In this document: one piece after another, positions 42,901-61,937 of the stretch | Numbering within the stretch: position 1 is the stretch's first letter | How the letters are laid out: the number at the start of each line of letters is the position of its first letter | Assembly: GCF_963678635.1 (NCBI RefSeq) | Contig: NC_087069.1 | Coordinates: 31,957,710-32,021,709 of the forward strand | DNA from: Symsagittifera roscoffensis | Lineage: Eukaryota; Xenacoelomorpha; Acoela; Convolutidae | Length of the DNA: 64,000 bases | Direction of reading: 5' to 3' | Program-made: the position numbers and the translations under genes | Notes under the pieces: generated by a model | What the model was told of the DNA's origin: nothing | Seen by the model: only the letters and a program-made list of their open reading frames with translations | Database searches by the model: none

Positions 42901-45900
42901 CTAAATTACTCGTTCTTAATTAGACGAAAGTTTTCATTTAAGTAGAGAAAAACTTCCGTTTAACTAGTGCTGGAAGCTTCGTTTAGCTTCAATGGCAATA
43001 GCTAAAACTAATATTGGAAGCCTTAGTTAGCTTCCTTGGCTAAAAAAAAACCTTTAAAAAATCGCAACATGATTTTACAGAAATTTTTTGTTCATTATTC
43101 GTTTTTGAAGAAGTTATCGATTAGGTCCAATTCAATAACGTTTGAAGCGTGTTTATACGCACAAAAAGGAACGTTTCGACACCACACCGATTAATGATAA
43201 AAAGTTATCAATTTTTTTACGCTTGCGATTAGCAAGCGTTATCAAATCGGTGTCTAGACTTTTTTCGTGTGAACAACTAGTTTTACAGAATCATTGAATC
43301 ATTTTATCTTTGATTAATATCAAATCAAAGTCAGGCATTAACTCGATAGTGTAGCGAAGAGCTAACGCACCTGCTTATATAGACAAAGGTCAATGGTTCG
43401 AATACGGCCAAGACCTGTTTTTTTTGTAAACGGAAAATGGTCCGCGCGTTAAAAAGTTTGTGCCGGATTTCTGTTCGTCTGCTTATTTTTTTTTCGGCTT
43501 AGTTGCCGCAGCGCCAAATTTGCCTAAAATTTAAGCATTTTTTAGTTAACTTGAAAACGGTTTCAGTTTATTGTTTTTTTTTGTCTAATAATTGAGTCAA
43601 AGAAATTTTGCTAGTTGTTGATTTTCATCTTGTTTAAAACTTCTGGAGGTTGTTTTTTTTTATAATTTTAGATAGTGTTTTGTGCTATTGGTGCAGTGGT
43701 AACACCCATGCTTTTGGAGATAGATCTCTAAAGTTCTGTTTCAGCCGGGATCTGTTTTTGTGGAAACTGAAAGTTTTCTTCTAGTATAGACTATCGATGT
43801 CTGATTATTTTTGTCGGCTTAGTTTCCGCAAAATTATTCGTTTTTTAAGCTTCTTGGATGCTGTTTGCATAGTTTATAATGTTGCAGGTTATTTTGTTCC
43901 AGAAGTTTTTAAAATCTTTTTTGCAACTTTTCGAAGATTTTTTGAAGGTTTTTATTTCAATTTTTGATTTGTCTTTTCATTTGCCTGTAATCATTATCAC
44001 TCATTTTTTTTGAGAAGGGACTATTGAATAAGATGAACAAATGCAAGAATGGGTGGTAATTAGTAGTTAGAACCACGTTAAAGTCGAAGTAGATTTGTAA
44101 TTTAATTTGAACTTCAACTCAAATTGTCAATTTTTTCTGAAAATCAAAAATGTTCAGAACAGTTCTAATTTTTTTATTGTTAGCCCCCGGTCCTGCTCAG
44201 TGCAGGACCAACCGTGGGGGAGATTGATGTCATCCATTTTGCCGCAGCCGGTCCCACTTCGAGGAGGCGGATGACTCTGAGACCCCTCTAACCGTGACGG
44301 AAGTGAGATTCGAACGCATGACCCTCGTGCTGAGAGACGTGTGCCTAACCCACTCGGCCACGGCTGCTCTGAACAGTTTTATTCGACTTGAGAGTTTTTT
44401 GTGATTTTTTGTTGGAATCCTAATCACAATCAACATGGAAACACCTCTTCTTTAATTAGTCAAAATCTGGAAAAAAAATACACTAAGTCCTTTATCGTCC
44501 ATTGTCCCTTTAGGTGAGTGTTCTTAACAATTGAGAAAAAAAAATAGAATTGAACTTTAAGTCTGGAGAAAAGGTCAAGTCAAAATTTTGTCTGATTGTG
44601 TATCGCTGCGCTTGATCTCTGAAATAAATGTTGAGAGTTGATTAAAATCTAGTTCTGTTGAATTCAGGACATAGTGGTAGACGGGTGGGCTCTGAGCATG
44701 TTGGCGCCTGAGAATGTGGGCTACGCGTCCACGTGCAACTCAGTCGGACAGACCTTCGGCTACTTCGTCAGCTACACGTTATTCCTCGCATTTGAGTCCA
44801 AGGACTTCTGCAACCAGTACTTCTACCCCCTAATTGGACTGGATGCTCAGGTACTATTTATTTACTCCTTTGTTCATTGGTGTCAGCAGGCATTACAAAA
44901 TAAATCAATTTGTGCAAATTCAAAGAATTAAATCAATGAAGTTCAAAACGTACAGACTACCTAGGAGCACTAACCGGTCAACGCCCTGATTTCTTGCTCT
45001 TAAATCTCATTGTCGCTTTTATGCTTAGTGCAATATGTCATTTTTACATGGAGTTACTACTTTACTTTCATAGAGGAGATAGTTTAAAAGCTCGGAAATA
45101 GTTTGAAAGAGTTCAGGAAACTTGATTTTCTGAATTGATTACGGAATTTGCAGGTTAATGGTACTCAATTGAATAATTAGAATAAGATCTGTTCTAGAGA
45201 ATGCGGAGGATGCAGATAAATTGTTACTCGACCCCAATTGAAAATAGTTTCTTAAGTAGTATGTATATGACGGTGCAATTTCATAAATTCATCGCCTTTT
45301 CAGCCCACTGGCGCTCTAACACTGGATGGTTTCATGTATTTCTGGGGCGTGGTCTTCGTCGTCGCTACCACTCTAGTCTGGATATTCAAGAGGGAAAAGG
45401 CTGATAACGACTACCAAGAATCATTAACTGATTCCTACAAATCCCTCTGGAAAATCTTGTGGCTTCCGGTACTGAAACAATATATTTTTTTCTGCTTAAC
45501 TTGTAAAATAGCATTTGCAGCGGCAGACGGGATCACCGGGCTAAAGCTAATCGAAGCAGGAATGAAGAAAGAAAAGCTGGCTCTTCTTGCAGTTCCTCTG
45601 ACACCTGTGCAGCTCTTCCTTCCTCTAATCATATCACGAATCACAGCCGGCCCCAAACCCATGACTAAAGTCTGGATGAATGCGTACCCTTGTAGACTTA
45701 TATTTGGACTTGTGTTCGCAGGGATAGTTTACATCACACCCGGAGTACAAGAGTCGCCGGGTGAATTTCCAATTTGGTACTACCTGTTGTTGATTGCTGT
45801 GTTTGTTTGCCATCAGTTGTTTACCAATAGCATGTTTGTCTCCATTATGGCGTTCCACGCTCAGGTAAGTGATCCGGCAATTGGCGGAACGTACATGACC

Positions 45901-46188
45901 ATGCTCAACACTTTCACGAACTTCGGAGGTAACTGGCCGAACACTTTCGCATTATGGATGGTGGATAAATTAACGATTAAATCTTGTTCTATTGGAGGAG
46001 AAAGTTGCAGCACAGCTGAAAGTTTGGAAGCATGTACTGCACGTGGGGGTCATTGTTTAACCACTACGGATGGATATTACGTGATGTCTTGTATTCTAGT
46101 AGTGATCGGATTCGTATGGCTGTTTTTCATGCGAACCAGAATAATCAAGTTCCAGAATATGAGTGTAAATGCCTGGAAGGTTACATGA
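33296..46188 (+). CDS. SLC33A1: Acetyl-CoA transporter SLC33A1 (AT-1), gene span
   Basis: Exons 33296-33958, 44668-44850 (or its duplicate 40890-41072) and 45304-46188, all joined in phase 0 with GT-AG borders, give a 576-residue protein (human AT-1 is ~550). The protein is a multi-pass ER membrane carrier that brings cytosolic acetyl-CoA into the lumen for lysine and ganglioside acetylation. Hallmarks: YVLQGIPLGFAGSIPYIL, FSFKLIWAPIVDSL, RRKTWLIPIQY, DIVVDGWALSMLAPENVGYAS, GFMYFWGVVF, FRKIAFAAADG-type segment (CKIAFAAADGITGLKLIE), AFHAQVSDPAIGGTYMT. The last exon is free of lesions. The first intron is swollen to >6.9 kb by the zeta LINE and by a 3.78 kb tandem duplication, so correct splicing must use only one exon 2 and skip the truncated exon 3. 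Confidence 0.9.
34540..36111 (-). pseudogene. Zeta reverse transcriptase (single in-frame stop)
   Basis: Frames 36111-35473 and 35460-34540 are the same frame split by one stop: motif B reads GVPQG-stop-ILGPLLFLLYINDL (Ser TCA changed to TAA at ~35475). Other motifs: NNYRPISLL, KQFGFRNKHSTIDAL, FFLDLKKAFDTIDHN (motif A), LLFADDTNL (motif C with both Asp intact), KYLGIYIDSKFSF and YGILIYGCCS. The rest of the ~520-residue RT is open, so inactivation is recent. Confidence 0.85.
36372..37394 (-). pseudogene. Zeta AP-like endonuclease
   Basis: MLHLNIRFLKPHFDKLEAL, IICITETWLT (Glu block), GGGVMIQARN, FSLCVIYNPP, FILCGDLYIDI (GDFN block with FN changed to LY), then after a frameshift LSDHYPIHLEW (Asp-His block). 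It precedes the RT as expected. Confidence 0.8.
37482..38394 (-). pseudogene. Zeta ORF1 protein
   Basis: A 216-codon frame (38394-37744) and its frameshifted continuation (37754-37482). The N terminus is acidic/Ser-rich, followed by a coiled coil, KLESYNRRDSLRILGIPE (RRM strand 1), DISIAHRLPSR, KPIIVRFARR and, after the frameshift, KNISVFEDLSKAR and SAWTREGVIHYIWK. The layout is that of L1/Jockey-type ORF1 RNA-binding proteins. A one-base shift near 37750 breaks it. Confidence 0.75.
39560..39740 (+). repeat. SINE-like copy (duplicated at 43338-43518)
   Basis: TAGTGTAGCGAAGAGCTAACGC (A-box-like, positions 39572-39593) and GGTTCGAATACGGCC (B-box) are followed by a T-run, ACGGAAAATGGTCCGCGCG and TTCGTCTGCTTATTTTTTTTTCGGCTTAGTTG (positions 39695-39728). 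The tail matches 32750 and 56930. Confidence 0.55.
39895..40060 (+). repeat. SINE-like copy (duplicated at 43673-43838)
   Basis: TATTGGTGCAGTGGTAACACCC resembles a tRNA 5' half. The tail has TTTTTGTGGAAACTGAAAG and TGTCGGCTTAGTTTCCGC, the same TCGGCTTAGTT word as the copy at 39560. The B-box is decayed. Confidence 0.4.
40387..40592 (-). mobile_element. tRNA-Ser-derived SINE, copy 1
   Basis: Minus-strand head GCAGCCGTGGCCGAGTGGGT..GCGTTCGAATCTC has clear A and B boxes of a serine-type tRNA but a disrupted acceptor stem, so it is not a working tRNA. The body is GC-rich and the 3' end folds as GGTCCTGC-ACTGA-GCAGGACC. Flanks carry GAACAGTT at 40379-40386 and 40593-40600 as target duplication. 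Confidence 0.85.
40890..41072 (+). CDS. SLC33A1: SLC33A1 exon 2, copy 1
   Basis: 61 codons, CAG|GACATAGTG to GATGCACAG|GTACTA, phase 0 on both sides. It encodes DIVVDGWALSMLAPENV and on to YFYPLIGLDAQ. The coding sequence equals copy 2 except a silent A/T change in the Ala codon before the last Gln (GCA/GCT). Including both copies in one mRNA would insert 61 extra residues in frame. Confidence 0.8.
41526..41776 (+). pseudogene. SLC33A1: SLC33A1 exon 3, truncated copy 1
   Basis: Starts CAG|CCCACTGGC and encodes PTGALTLDGFMYFWG through AADGITGLKLI, then runs into antisense zeta ORF1 sequence (DYMIQVFLL-stop at 41804). Without a downstream donor it would end the protein ~240 residues short. Confidence 0.85.
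44165..44370 (-). mobile_element. tRNA-Ser-derived SINE, copy 2 (by tandem duplication)
   Basis: Same element and flanks as 40387-40592 at +3778, duplicated with its host segment rather than by transposition. Confidence 0.85.
44668..44850 (+). CDS. SLC33A1: SLC33A1 exon 2, copy 2
   Basis: Same as 40890-41072 with GATGCTCAG at the end. It is the copy closest to the intact exon 3 (454 bp intron) and the simplest choice for the functional transcript. Confidence 0.85.
45304..46188 (+). CDS. SLC33A1: SLC33A1 exon 3 (terminal, intact)
   Basis: 294 codons plus TGA. It carries about seven membrane segments including LPLIISRITAGP, LIFGLVFAGIVYITPG, YYLLLIAVFVCHQLF, the conserved VSDPAIGGTYMTMLNTFTNFGG loop, and a final helix YYVMSCILVVIGFVWLFFM with the basic tail RTRIIKFQ. 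A perfect donor-like CAGGTAAGTG at 45863-45872 lies inside the frame and is read as HAQVSD. Cys-rich loop KSCSIGGESCSTAESLEAC is probably lumenal. Confidence 0.9.
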   Translation, partial: PTGALTLDGFMYFWGVVFVVATTLVWIFKREKADNDYQESLTDSYKSLWKILWLPVLKQYIFFCLTCKIAFAAADGITGLKLIEAGMKKEKLALLAVPLTPVQLFLPLIISRITAGPKPMTKVWMNAYPCRLIFGLVFAGIVYITPGVQESPGEFPIWYYLLLIAVFVCHQLFTNSMFVSIMAFHAQVSDPAIGGTYMTMLNTFTNFGGNWPNTFALWMVDKLTIKSCSIGGESCSTAESLEACTARGGHCLTTTDGYYVMSCILVVIGFVWLFFMRTRIIKFQNMSVNAWKVT

Positions 46189-53752
<7,564 letters not shown>

Positions 53753-56700
53753 GTAAAGTCCAGTCGATATAAAATGAGATGAGCTACATTTCGAAATCAT
53801 GCTAAATTGCCCTAATGCTAAATCGGCATAACGCTAAATCGTCTATGCAACGTTATTAATCGTCGAGGTTCAAATAGTAGTCAAGCGTTGTACACAAGCA
53901 AATCTTTTCACGAGCCAACGTAGTTATAATATAGTTTGAACAATCCATTGCGCAGTGTAAGTAACTGTTCTGATAGTCATTTCGAACAAGGTAAGTAACT
54001 GGAAATCAGGAGATCGGAGTGTCAATACTGCATTGTAACCCTTGCGATAACCAAGGGTGTTGCAATCGGGTACTTTTTCCCCGTAAATAAGTTTGTACAC
54101 CAGAATGGTCAATTTTCTAGGAATATTTAGTTTCAAGGCATGCTCAATTTCTTGAAAATTCAAAAAATTACCATTGTTTTGGTTCTAAATGGCTTAATTC
54201 TATTTCTGATGTTATTTTTTTCCAATAATTTTCTCGAAAAATTTTGATTTTTAATGTTTTTTTCGGGTTCGTAGTTTTCCTCTTTTTCAAAATTGAATAT
54301 ATATTATCTGGTACTGTTTTTTATCGGCTTATTTTGGAAAGCGTGGATTTTATTTTGATTTAAGAGATTATCTTAAGTAAAATTGAAATTTCTGTAATTT
54401 GTGTTTTCCAAGTCTGGTTTTAAAATTTTTTTTTTTGAAAAAAAAACTAGAATAAACGGTTTCGGCTTTATGAAATTGTAATTTTTTTTGAGACGGTTGG
54501 GCAAATTTTTTTAATTTTTCGCAATTTCTGATTTTCATTCTCGCCAACTTATCTTATTTTTTTTTCAAAACATGGCACAAATGAAAGACTCGCTATTACA
54601 TTGTATGTCTGCATACTTCCATAGTCTCTTCTAACCTCAGATATTGATTTTTTTCTCTGTGACTACCGTGCCAGTTTTGTTTCTCATAGACTACCGTGCC
54701 AAATCTGAGATTAAGGTTTCAGCGGCAAGAACAGGTAGTGGAGATTTCATCTACATAAGTCGCTAAGTCATTATGTTATGACCTCAAAAAAGGCTATTTT
54801 TTGACAGTTTGGTCATTTTGTTTTGAAAATTCTCTCAAAAACTACCCCTCAGATATTGAATTGAGGGTTCACTCGAAAAATCAGGTTGTTGAAATCCTTC
54901 GGGCTCAAGCGGCTACGCTCCAATTTATTTAGAAAATTTAATTGAGTTTTTGAGCGTTATCTTTATTGCTTACTACTCTGCCAAGTTTGATATTAAAAGG
55001 TTAATCAAATTAAATGGCTTTGGCAATCCTCCCTGCATAACCGAAGATGACATATTTTTGTAGGAAAACAATTAATTGCTTAGGGAAAAGTCAAATTTTG
55101 AAACTTGACTGGTTTTCGGAAATTTATGACTGTTCTCAAAAAATTATGCTTCCAGTTTCAATATTAATTGTTCAATTGTAATAACAGATTTCGGAAGTCT
55201 TAGCTGGATAAGCTAGTACGCCTTTATCTAGGTAAAAAAAGCTATAACCTTCGGGAAAGTCAAATTTGTTTATTTTTGGGTCTTGAGTTTTTAGTTTTTT
55301 GGGACGTTAATTTTTGATTTTTTTTCGACTAAGCTGCCTCTGTTTTGGTATCGCAAATGGTGCGAAGCCCAGTTTTGCCTCCGTGGTAGAAATTTGAATT
55401 AATAATTCCAACAGAAATAAGCACTCCGTAAAAAGTTGAAGTAAGTAAGCAATCCAACAATTGAAAACAAGGAAAATTTCTGGAAAAGTTTTGGCTGTAG
55501 ACTTGAGTATGCTTTTAAACATCTCAAGCTGTTGTTCTTGTCACCAATCAGCTTGACCCTCCGACCACCTAATTGCAGTTACAGTTTTTAGAGTTTAATT
55601 AATGTTTGCTCGGAAAATTCCAGCTCGAAAACTAATTACACGATCGTTGCATATTCTGATAGCACGATGCAATTTTTTTCCACGTAAACCGCAAATAAAA
55701 ATGCTAATTTTGCTGGAACTTTTGAATCTGTAGGTTGCATTACTAGAAGGATGCCATGTGCTTTGACGTTTGATAAGTACAATTTTAACCCATTTGATGC
55801 ATTTTTAGTTCTTCTATTGAACCGAGAAAGCTTTGGTTTCATACAACAGTAAACTTTGTAAATCCCCCTTCAGAAGTTTTTCAAGTCGATATAAATCTTG
55901 AGATTTTTGAAATGGATTATTCGTATGCAATTTGTTTAATTGCGTTCTAATTTAAGTTAGTGTGGTTGGCTTTAGTCTCTTTCATGTAAAGTTTGAGTTG
56001 CATTTTAAAGCCCCCAATTCTTTGCCGCTTTCTCGCTGGTATTTGCGAAGCTGTAACTTCGCCTCTGTGCAACAATTATTTCAAATCTAATCTAGTGGGA
56101 GCTTTAACGAAACAAAAAGGCGCAAAGTTATCGACTGACAACAGACAAGGAGAACGTTATTAGATACGAAGGTTTGTTTTGAAGCGCCTGAAAATTATTG
56201 CGATTTGATTCAAGCTATTGAAAAGCAGTTTGCGTTAATATTATCAAGTGTATTGCAAAATTGTCAGTCTTGAAATAGTTTTAAGATTCGATGAATGAGT
56301 TCATACTCTTATGTAGGTGCTGGTTTTTTTGCTCGTTTTTTTGTTCAGGAGAAATCATTAAATGTGTTCAATTTCATTTTTTCGCGGTTTGACTTAAGAC
56401 TTTTCAAATAAATTCAATTCATCTCCTTTGTTGAAATGAAAGCCAACTGTACTATCGAACAGCAAAAGCTTAAAGATTTGATCGATTTCAAGTTGCGAAA
56501 GTGGAATTTATTTAAGATAAATAAAAGTATTACGTAGTGATCCACTTCTCTCAAAATGGGTTTATTTTAAGTCACCAAAAATGTCACTCGTAAGTGCTCT
56601 AGAAATTCAAAGAGCTTTAAAGGTATCATTTTTTTGTTTGAAATTCGAAAATGAGATTTTTCTTACAAAAAACAATTCAGTGTTTTTTCTGTTTACTTGC

Positions 56701-56849
56701 GTTTATTGACTATTGGCTATGTTATAGCCCTTGCGATAAGCAAGGGTATTGCATTCGGGTACTAGGCTTTTTTTCCCGTAAACAACTTTGTTCATAAGAC
56801 TCGTCTCAAGTTTTACCTAGTTTCATAATGTATTCACATTTTTTTTTGC

Positions 56850-57015
56850 CAACTCAGCCTGGAGGTAACGAATATGCCTGGGACGGCGAAGGTCGAGTTC
56901 GAATCTGACAAGGATTTGATTTTTTTATTCCAAACGGGAAATATTCTGTTTCAAATATAAATGTCGGCTGAATATTTGTCTGCTTAACTATTGTCGGCTT
57001 AGTTGTCACATATTG
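56850..57015 (+). repeat. SINE-like copy with B-box
   Basis: CAGCCTGGAGGTAACGAATATG then GAGTTCGAATCTGACAAGG (B-box) followed by T-run, AAACGGGAAATA and GTCTGCTTAACTATTGTCGGCTTAGTTG (57 kb edge). It shares the tail with 39560 and 32683. Confidence 0.5.
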
Positions 57016-57859
57016 GAATCGTTTTTTTTTGCCGTTTACGGTGTTTGATTTTCTCCTACAATTTATTATTTACTTATCTTGACTTCGTATTTCTTTTTTT
57101 TTGTTTTTCTAAAAAAGATCTTTAGCCTAAATTATTTCGGCCTATTTTTTAATCAGCTTATTGACCTTACTTTAGGTAGTTTCACGGGAAACACAATTGT
57201 AACATTCCACTCCGAACTTTTCAAGTTGGTTCTATGTTTACCAATCGGTTTGTTGAATTTAATTTTTTTGCAAAAGATATAATTTTCCTCAGAAAGTTCT
57301 AATGATTTTCAAAAAAGGTATCAGTTTAAATACCACCTACTCCCCTGTATGCCTTCATACTCCTCTAGAGTCTCTTTTTACTTGAAATCTCTGTCTACAG
57401 CCTTCGGAAACGTCTGTGAGGAATATTTGATCCATATTTTTGATTTTTTCGTTTTCTCGAAAACTACTCTTCTTAAACCTGATTTTTTGGTTTCAATGAA
57501 TATAACGGTTTTGAAAATCTATCATGCTGAAGTGGCTGAGCTCATTTTTTGCGCATAAAGTTATGGCCCTCGGATTGGCCAAAATTCTGACAGTTTTGTG
57601 ATTCTTTTTGACTTTTCTCGATAACTAGTTTGGAAAATTGTTCCTGCTTCGCGTCTGTGTGGTAAACTTCCTACCGATGCTATATTCACTTTCTTTTGTC
57701 AAAGGATATTTTTGTTCCAAAATTAGTCGTATTAATTTTGAGATCTGTTTTTCGAGATTTTCATTTTTTGTTTCAATTTAGTGGCTTGTGTTTGTTTTGT
57801 ATCGCAAGTGGTGCTAAGCTCAGCTTCGTCTCTGCGTTGATTTTTTGAACCTTTTTTTT

Positions 57860-58980
57860 CTATCAAGTGTTCAGCTGCTACTTTTTCAGCGAATTTATCT
57901 TCAGTAATTTTTATTGGTAAAAAAGCAATGAATGGCGACTTCTGTTATGAATGAATCAAAAATTATACATTTATCTGATTTGAAACGAAAGCAATCCATT
58001 AAGCACGCTAGCTTTTAGGTGTTCGCCGTTTAATTTTTGTTTATTTGAAGGTATTTTTAAAAAAAGTTTACGCATTATTGTTTGTTTCGGAAGTAGTGCG
58101 AAGGACAGCGTCGTCGCTGTGTTAAAAATTTTATTAATCATAAGATAATAATAATAATAGTTATCATAAAAGGTATTTTCCGTTCAATGTCTCTTATTTT
58201 TTTTGTAGATTTGTCGTTTCGTCAGTAGTTTCGTCAATCACTCATGTACCATATGTTAAATTGGCAGGTCCAGCGTTTCTTAGTGTTTCTACAAATAATT
58301 TGGGTCGAAACCTATATAATGTTTTTGCCCAATCACATAAAGCTGCTATGATATCACTTTACAGATTTAGAGAGTGAGAGAAAAAAACAGAAGTTTCATC
58401 TCTGTTTTCTGATTGTTTCTTCTTTTTTGTTAGTTTTGATTCAAAATGACCGAAAATGACAAATTGATAGCTATTTTTTTAAAATGACGACAAAATATAG
58501 CCGTTTTTTCTTGAAATGTCGAGTAAAAGTTACAATAGTACGAAATGGTTGCTTTTATCTGTTTTAACTCTTCGTTCATTGGTCGAATATTGAACCAATT
58601 GACCTATCTATTGTTATTTGCTTTTTGACATTATTGATGCGGAGCTTCTTCTATGGCGGAAAAAATTGTAATCAGTAAATTTAAACATTAAAAGTTAATC
58701 ACTGAAAAACGAAAATTGTTTTTGTTTTTGAGCGGCTATATTTCTATGTGGGGGTTCAGCTTTCTAGGTTGTCGTTTATATAAAATTCCTTATGATATAA
58801 AATTCCTTATGCAGGGTATTGATTTTTTGAAAATTTCTGCAAACTATAGATGTGAACAATACGTTTTTAAATTTTTTCAGCGGTGAAATAAAAAATCAAA
58901 AATAATGTTATTTTGATTCAACTATTTAGGAGCTAATTAAATGTTCACGTAAATAAGTCTTGGTTGGTTTCATTGAATTA
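57860..58980. repeat. Diverged duplication, copy A
   Basis: Words in order, AGTGTTCAGCTGCT, ATCTGATTTGAAACG, AGCGTCGTCGCTG, CACTCATGTACCATATGTTAA, AAAGTTAATCACTGAAAAA, recur at 59930-61340 in the same order. No ORF. Confidence 0.7.
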
Positions 58981-59157
58981 CACTAACCAGCAACATAGTG
59001 TAATAGTACGATTCTTTTTTTACTGGCAAATAAAAGTGTTCATTAAAAGTGTTCACTAATTTGGGGGCACTTTTGCTATAATCACCATCTGTAGCATTGC
59101 AAATTGCACAACACCTGTCTCTGCTCTGTTTTGGCTAGTTCTGGCGATTCATTGAGC

Positions 59158-59215
59158 GTCCGTGGCTGAGAGGTTAGTGCATGAGACTCATAATCTCAAT
59201 CTGATTATTGCTTTA
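59158..59215 (+). repeat. tRNA-like remnant
   Basis: GCGTCCGTGGCTGAGAGGTTAGTGC has an A-box, but no B-box follows. Probably a SINE head fragment. Confidence 0.3.
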
Positions 59216-59929
59216 TTAAGTAGAAAAATATATGTCAAAAATTCTCCATGTCGTGGAAACATTCTAGAAAGCTTTTCTTTGCAATTCATTATTAAAGCAT
59301 AATTATAGGTGTTATAAAAAGGATTTCAATAATTTTGATTTGCAGATAGCAAAGAAAGTTCACACCAAGCGTTTTGCATTTGTGAGTTTTTTCTTATTTA
59401 TTTTAGGGCGAAGGGAATGAAATTCATTTTTCCGAGTCATTCCTTAAAGCTAAGATACAAAAATATTTATAATTTAATCAATGAACATTGTGAAAACTCT
59501 AATATAGGTCGCGACGATTTTTCAGTTTTTTTTAGGAAAAGTCACACAGTTTTTTTAGGCTCAAGTTTCCCTTTTGTACAGTTTGACGTATGATTTCTTT
59601 ATAAGTTCAGTTCATTTCTTTTGTTAATAGGAACCGAACTTCACTATCGAACCGCAAAAGTTTCGAAATTTGTTTTTCAGTTTTTCCAGTGAAACAAACA
59701 TATTACGTAGTGATCTAGTGATCCAGTTTTCTCAAATTTTTTTTATCAAAAGAAGTGTCAATCATAAATCGTTCTAGAAATTCAGAGAGCTTTCAGGGCA
59801 TCTACTTAATCTTCGAAATTCGAAAGTTGAGATGTTTTTTCTTACAAAAAATAAGTCAGTATTTTTTTGTTTACTTGCGTTCATTGACGATTGGCTATAT
59901 TATTGAGTTTGCGAACTTTCTTTTTATTA

Positions 59930-61590
59930 TGAAGTGTTCAGCTGCTGATTTTTTAGCGAAACTGTCTTAAGACATTTTTCTTTTGTAGATAAAAAAGCAT
60001 GAATTGTGACTTCTCTTAAAAATAAATAAAAATTATACGTTTATCTGATTTGAAACGTTTAAAAAGAAAGCAATCCAGTAAGCAAACTAGGTTTTAATTG
60101 TTAGCCTTTTAGCATGTTCATTTTGAAGGTTTTTAAAAAAGATTTTTGCATATATTTTTGTTTCGGAAGTGTTGCGAAGGCCAGCGTCGTCGCTGGGTTA
60201 AAAATTTCAATCCTAATGAAAATAATAGTAATAATTATCATCAAGACTATTTTTAGTTCAATGTTTTTAAATACATGAGAAATTAGTTAGTTACAAATTT
60301 TTGTAGTAATTAATTTGGAAGATTTTAGAAAGAACAGTTTTAGTTTCGTAGTTTCTAAGTCCTGGCAACTTTTTTTGAGTTTTCTTTGTATTGTATTCAC
60401 TTCTTGTTGGTGGCGCGTTTTCCCTTAATTGTTTTTATCATAACTAGGACAAACTGTCCGGTTTGTGATTTTTAAACGGATTCCGCAGCAAGGACGCTAC
60501 CTTCGTTCTTTTTTTTGTTCTTTCATTTTCTTTGATAGTTCCGATAAATTTTAACATATCTAAAGATCTGTATCTGGAATCCACGAACATTCACTCACAA
60601 AATTGTGCGCCTACCCAGTGCACAGTTTGGCGTGGTAATGATATTTTTTGCCGCTACTTTTGATCATTTTCTGCACTGGTGCAAATTAATTGATGAATAA
60701 AAATTAATTCACGATAATTTTTTTGTAGGTTTGTAATTTTGTCATTAGACCACACTCGTTACCATATTACTTCACGATAATTTTTTTTGTAGGTTCGTAA
60801 TTTTGTCATTAGACCACACTCGTTACCATATGTTAATATAGGCATCACCGGCGTTTTTTTAGTAAGTCTACTGTTCATTTGGGTCAAATGCCAAAATCCC
60901 ATTTACTGTTTTCGCCTAATCAAATAAAGTTGTCATGATATCCGTTTGCAGATTGAGAGAGGAAAAAAAACAAGAAGTATTGTTCTGCTTGTTTTTTTTT
61001 TCAATTACATTTGGCTCAAAACGACTGTAAATGTCAAAGCTATTTTTTGAAGTAGTTGTGAATTCGACATCAAAAAGTTTTTATTTGTTGAAATGCAAAT
61101 CGGCATGTCAGAGGTAAAAGTTAAAATAGTATAAAATGGTTGCTTTGTCTGTTGTGACGTCTTAGTTGGTTAATTGGCGAGTAATGAGCCGACCTGTCTA
61201 TTGATATTTGCTTTTTGACGTCATTGATTCCAACGGAGTTTCATCTGTGGCGAAAAATATAAATCTGAAAAGCATCAAATATTAGTATTAAAAGTTAATC
61301 ACTGAAAAATAGACTTGAAACCTTCAAGTTTAGTTTTTGTTTTTGACCGGCTAGAAAATTCTGTGTGGGAATTTAGATGTCTCGATTGTCTTTTATTTTA
61401 TGCGCGCCAAGATACAAAAGGCTTTAGGCAGGTTGTTGAAAATTTGAAATCTTCTGCCAATTATAGTTCAGCATATAATAGACAACAAAACAATTTTTCA
61501 TTTTTTTCAGCGGTGAAAAAAATCTAAATTAATCAGTAGATAATTTTTTAATTTTTGAGCGAAGTAAATGTTCTCTTAAATAGACGATAT
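59930..61590. repeat. Diverged duplication, copy B
   Basis: Longer partner of 57860-58980. It contains an extra 63-bp direct repeat (CACGATAATTTTTTTGTAGG, 60710-60772 and 60773-60835). Confidence 0.7.
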
Positions 61591-61734
61591 GTCCATACGG
61601 GAAAGGACCAACACACGAGCAGTTCAGCTCTTCACGGAGAACCGCTGTTGTGCCCCTGGTTAAGATTTACATGCAATTTTTTTGGCTATTTTTCTGGGCT
61701 GGGTAATGTTGTCTTACCCTCAAGCAACGAGCAC

Positions 61735-61800
61735 GGATCATGGTGGGCCTCGAACATCCGACCTTTCGATTGAGAGGCGGAGACCTAACCACTGTATTAA
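61735..61800 (-). repeat. tRNA-like SINE head (copied at 62301-62366)
   Basis: Minus strand: CAGTGGTTAGGTCTCCGCCT..GGATGTTCGAGGCCCACC. B-box-like GTTCGAGGCC is present; the rest does not fold into a normal tRNA. Confidence 0.45.
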
Positions 61801-61937
61801 ATAGGTTCGTGTAAATATGTCTTAGTTGGTCTCATTTAATACGTTCTGTTTTGACTTGACACGATATTTTTGGGCGGATAGGTTCGTGCAACTTATTAGT
61901 CCAATATAAAACGCATCGTGTCAGCATTGCTTATTGT

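Larger units (their letters stand above)
41773..45550 (+). repeat. Tandem duplication copy 2 (3.78 kb)
   Basis: Second unit of the duplication. I saw about seven single-base differences in the first ~1 kb compared with copy 1, so the copies are very similar but not identical. Confidence 0.95.
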
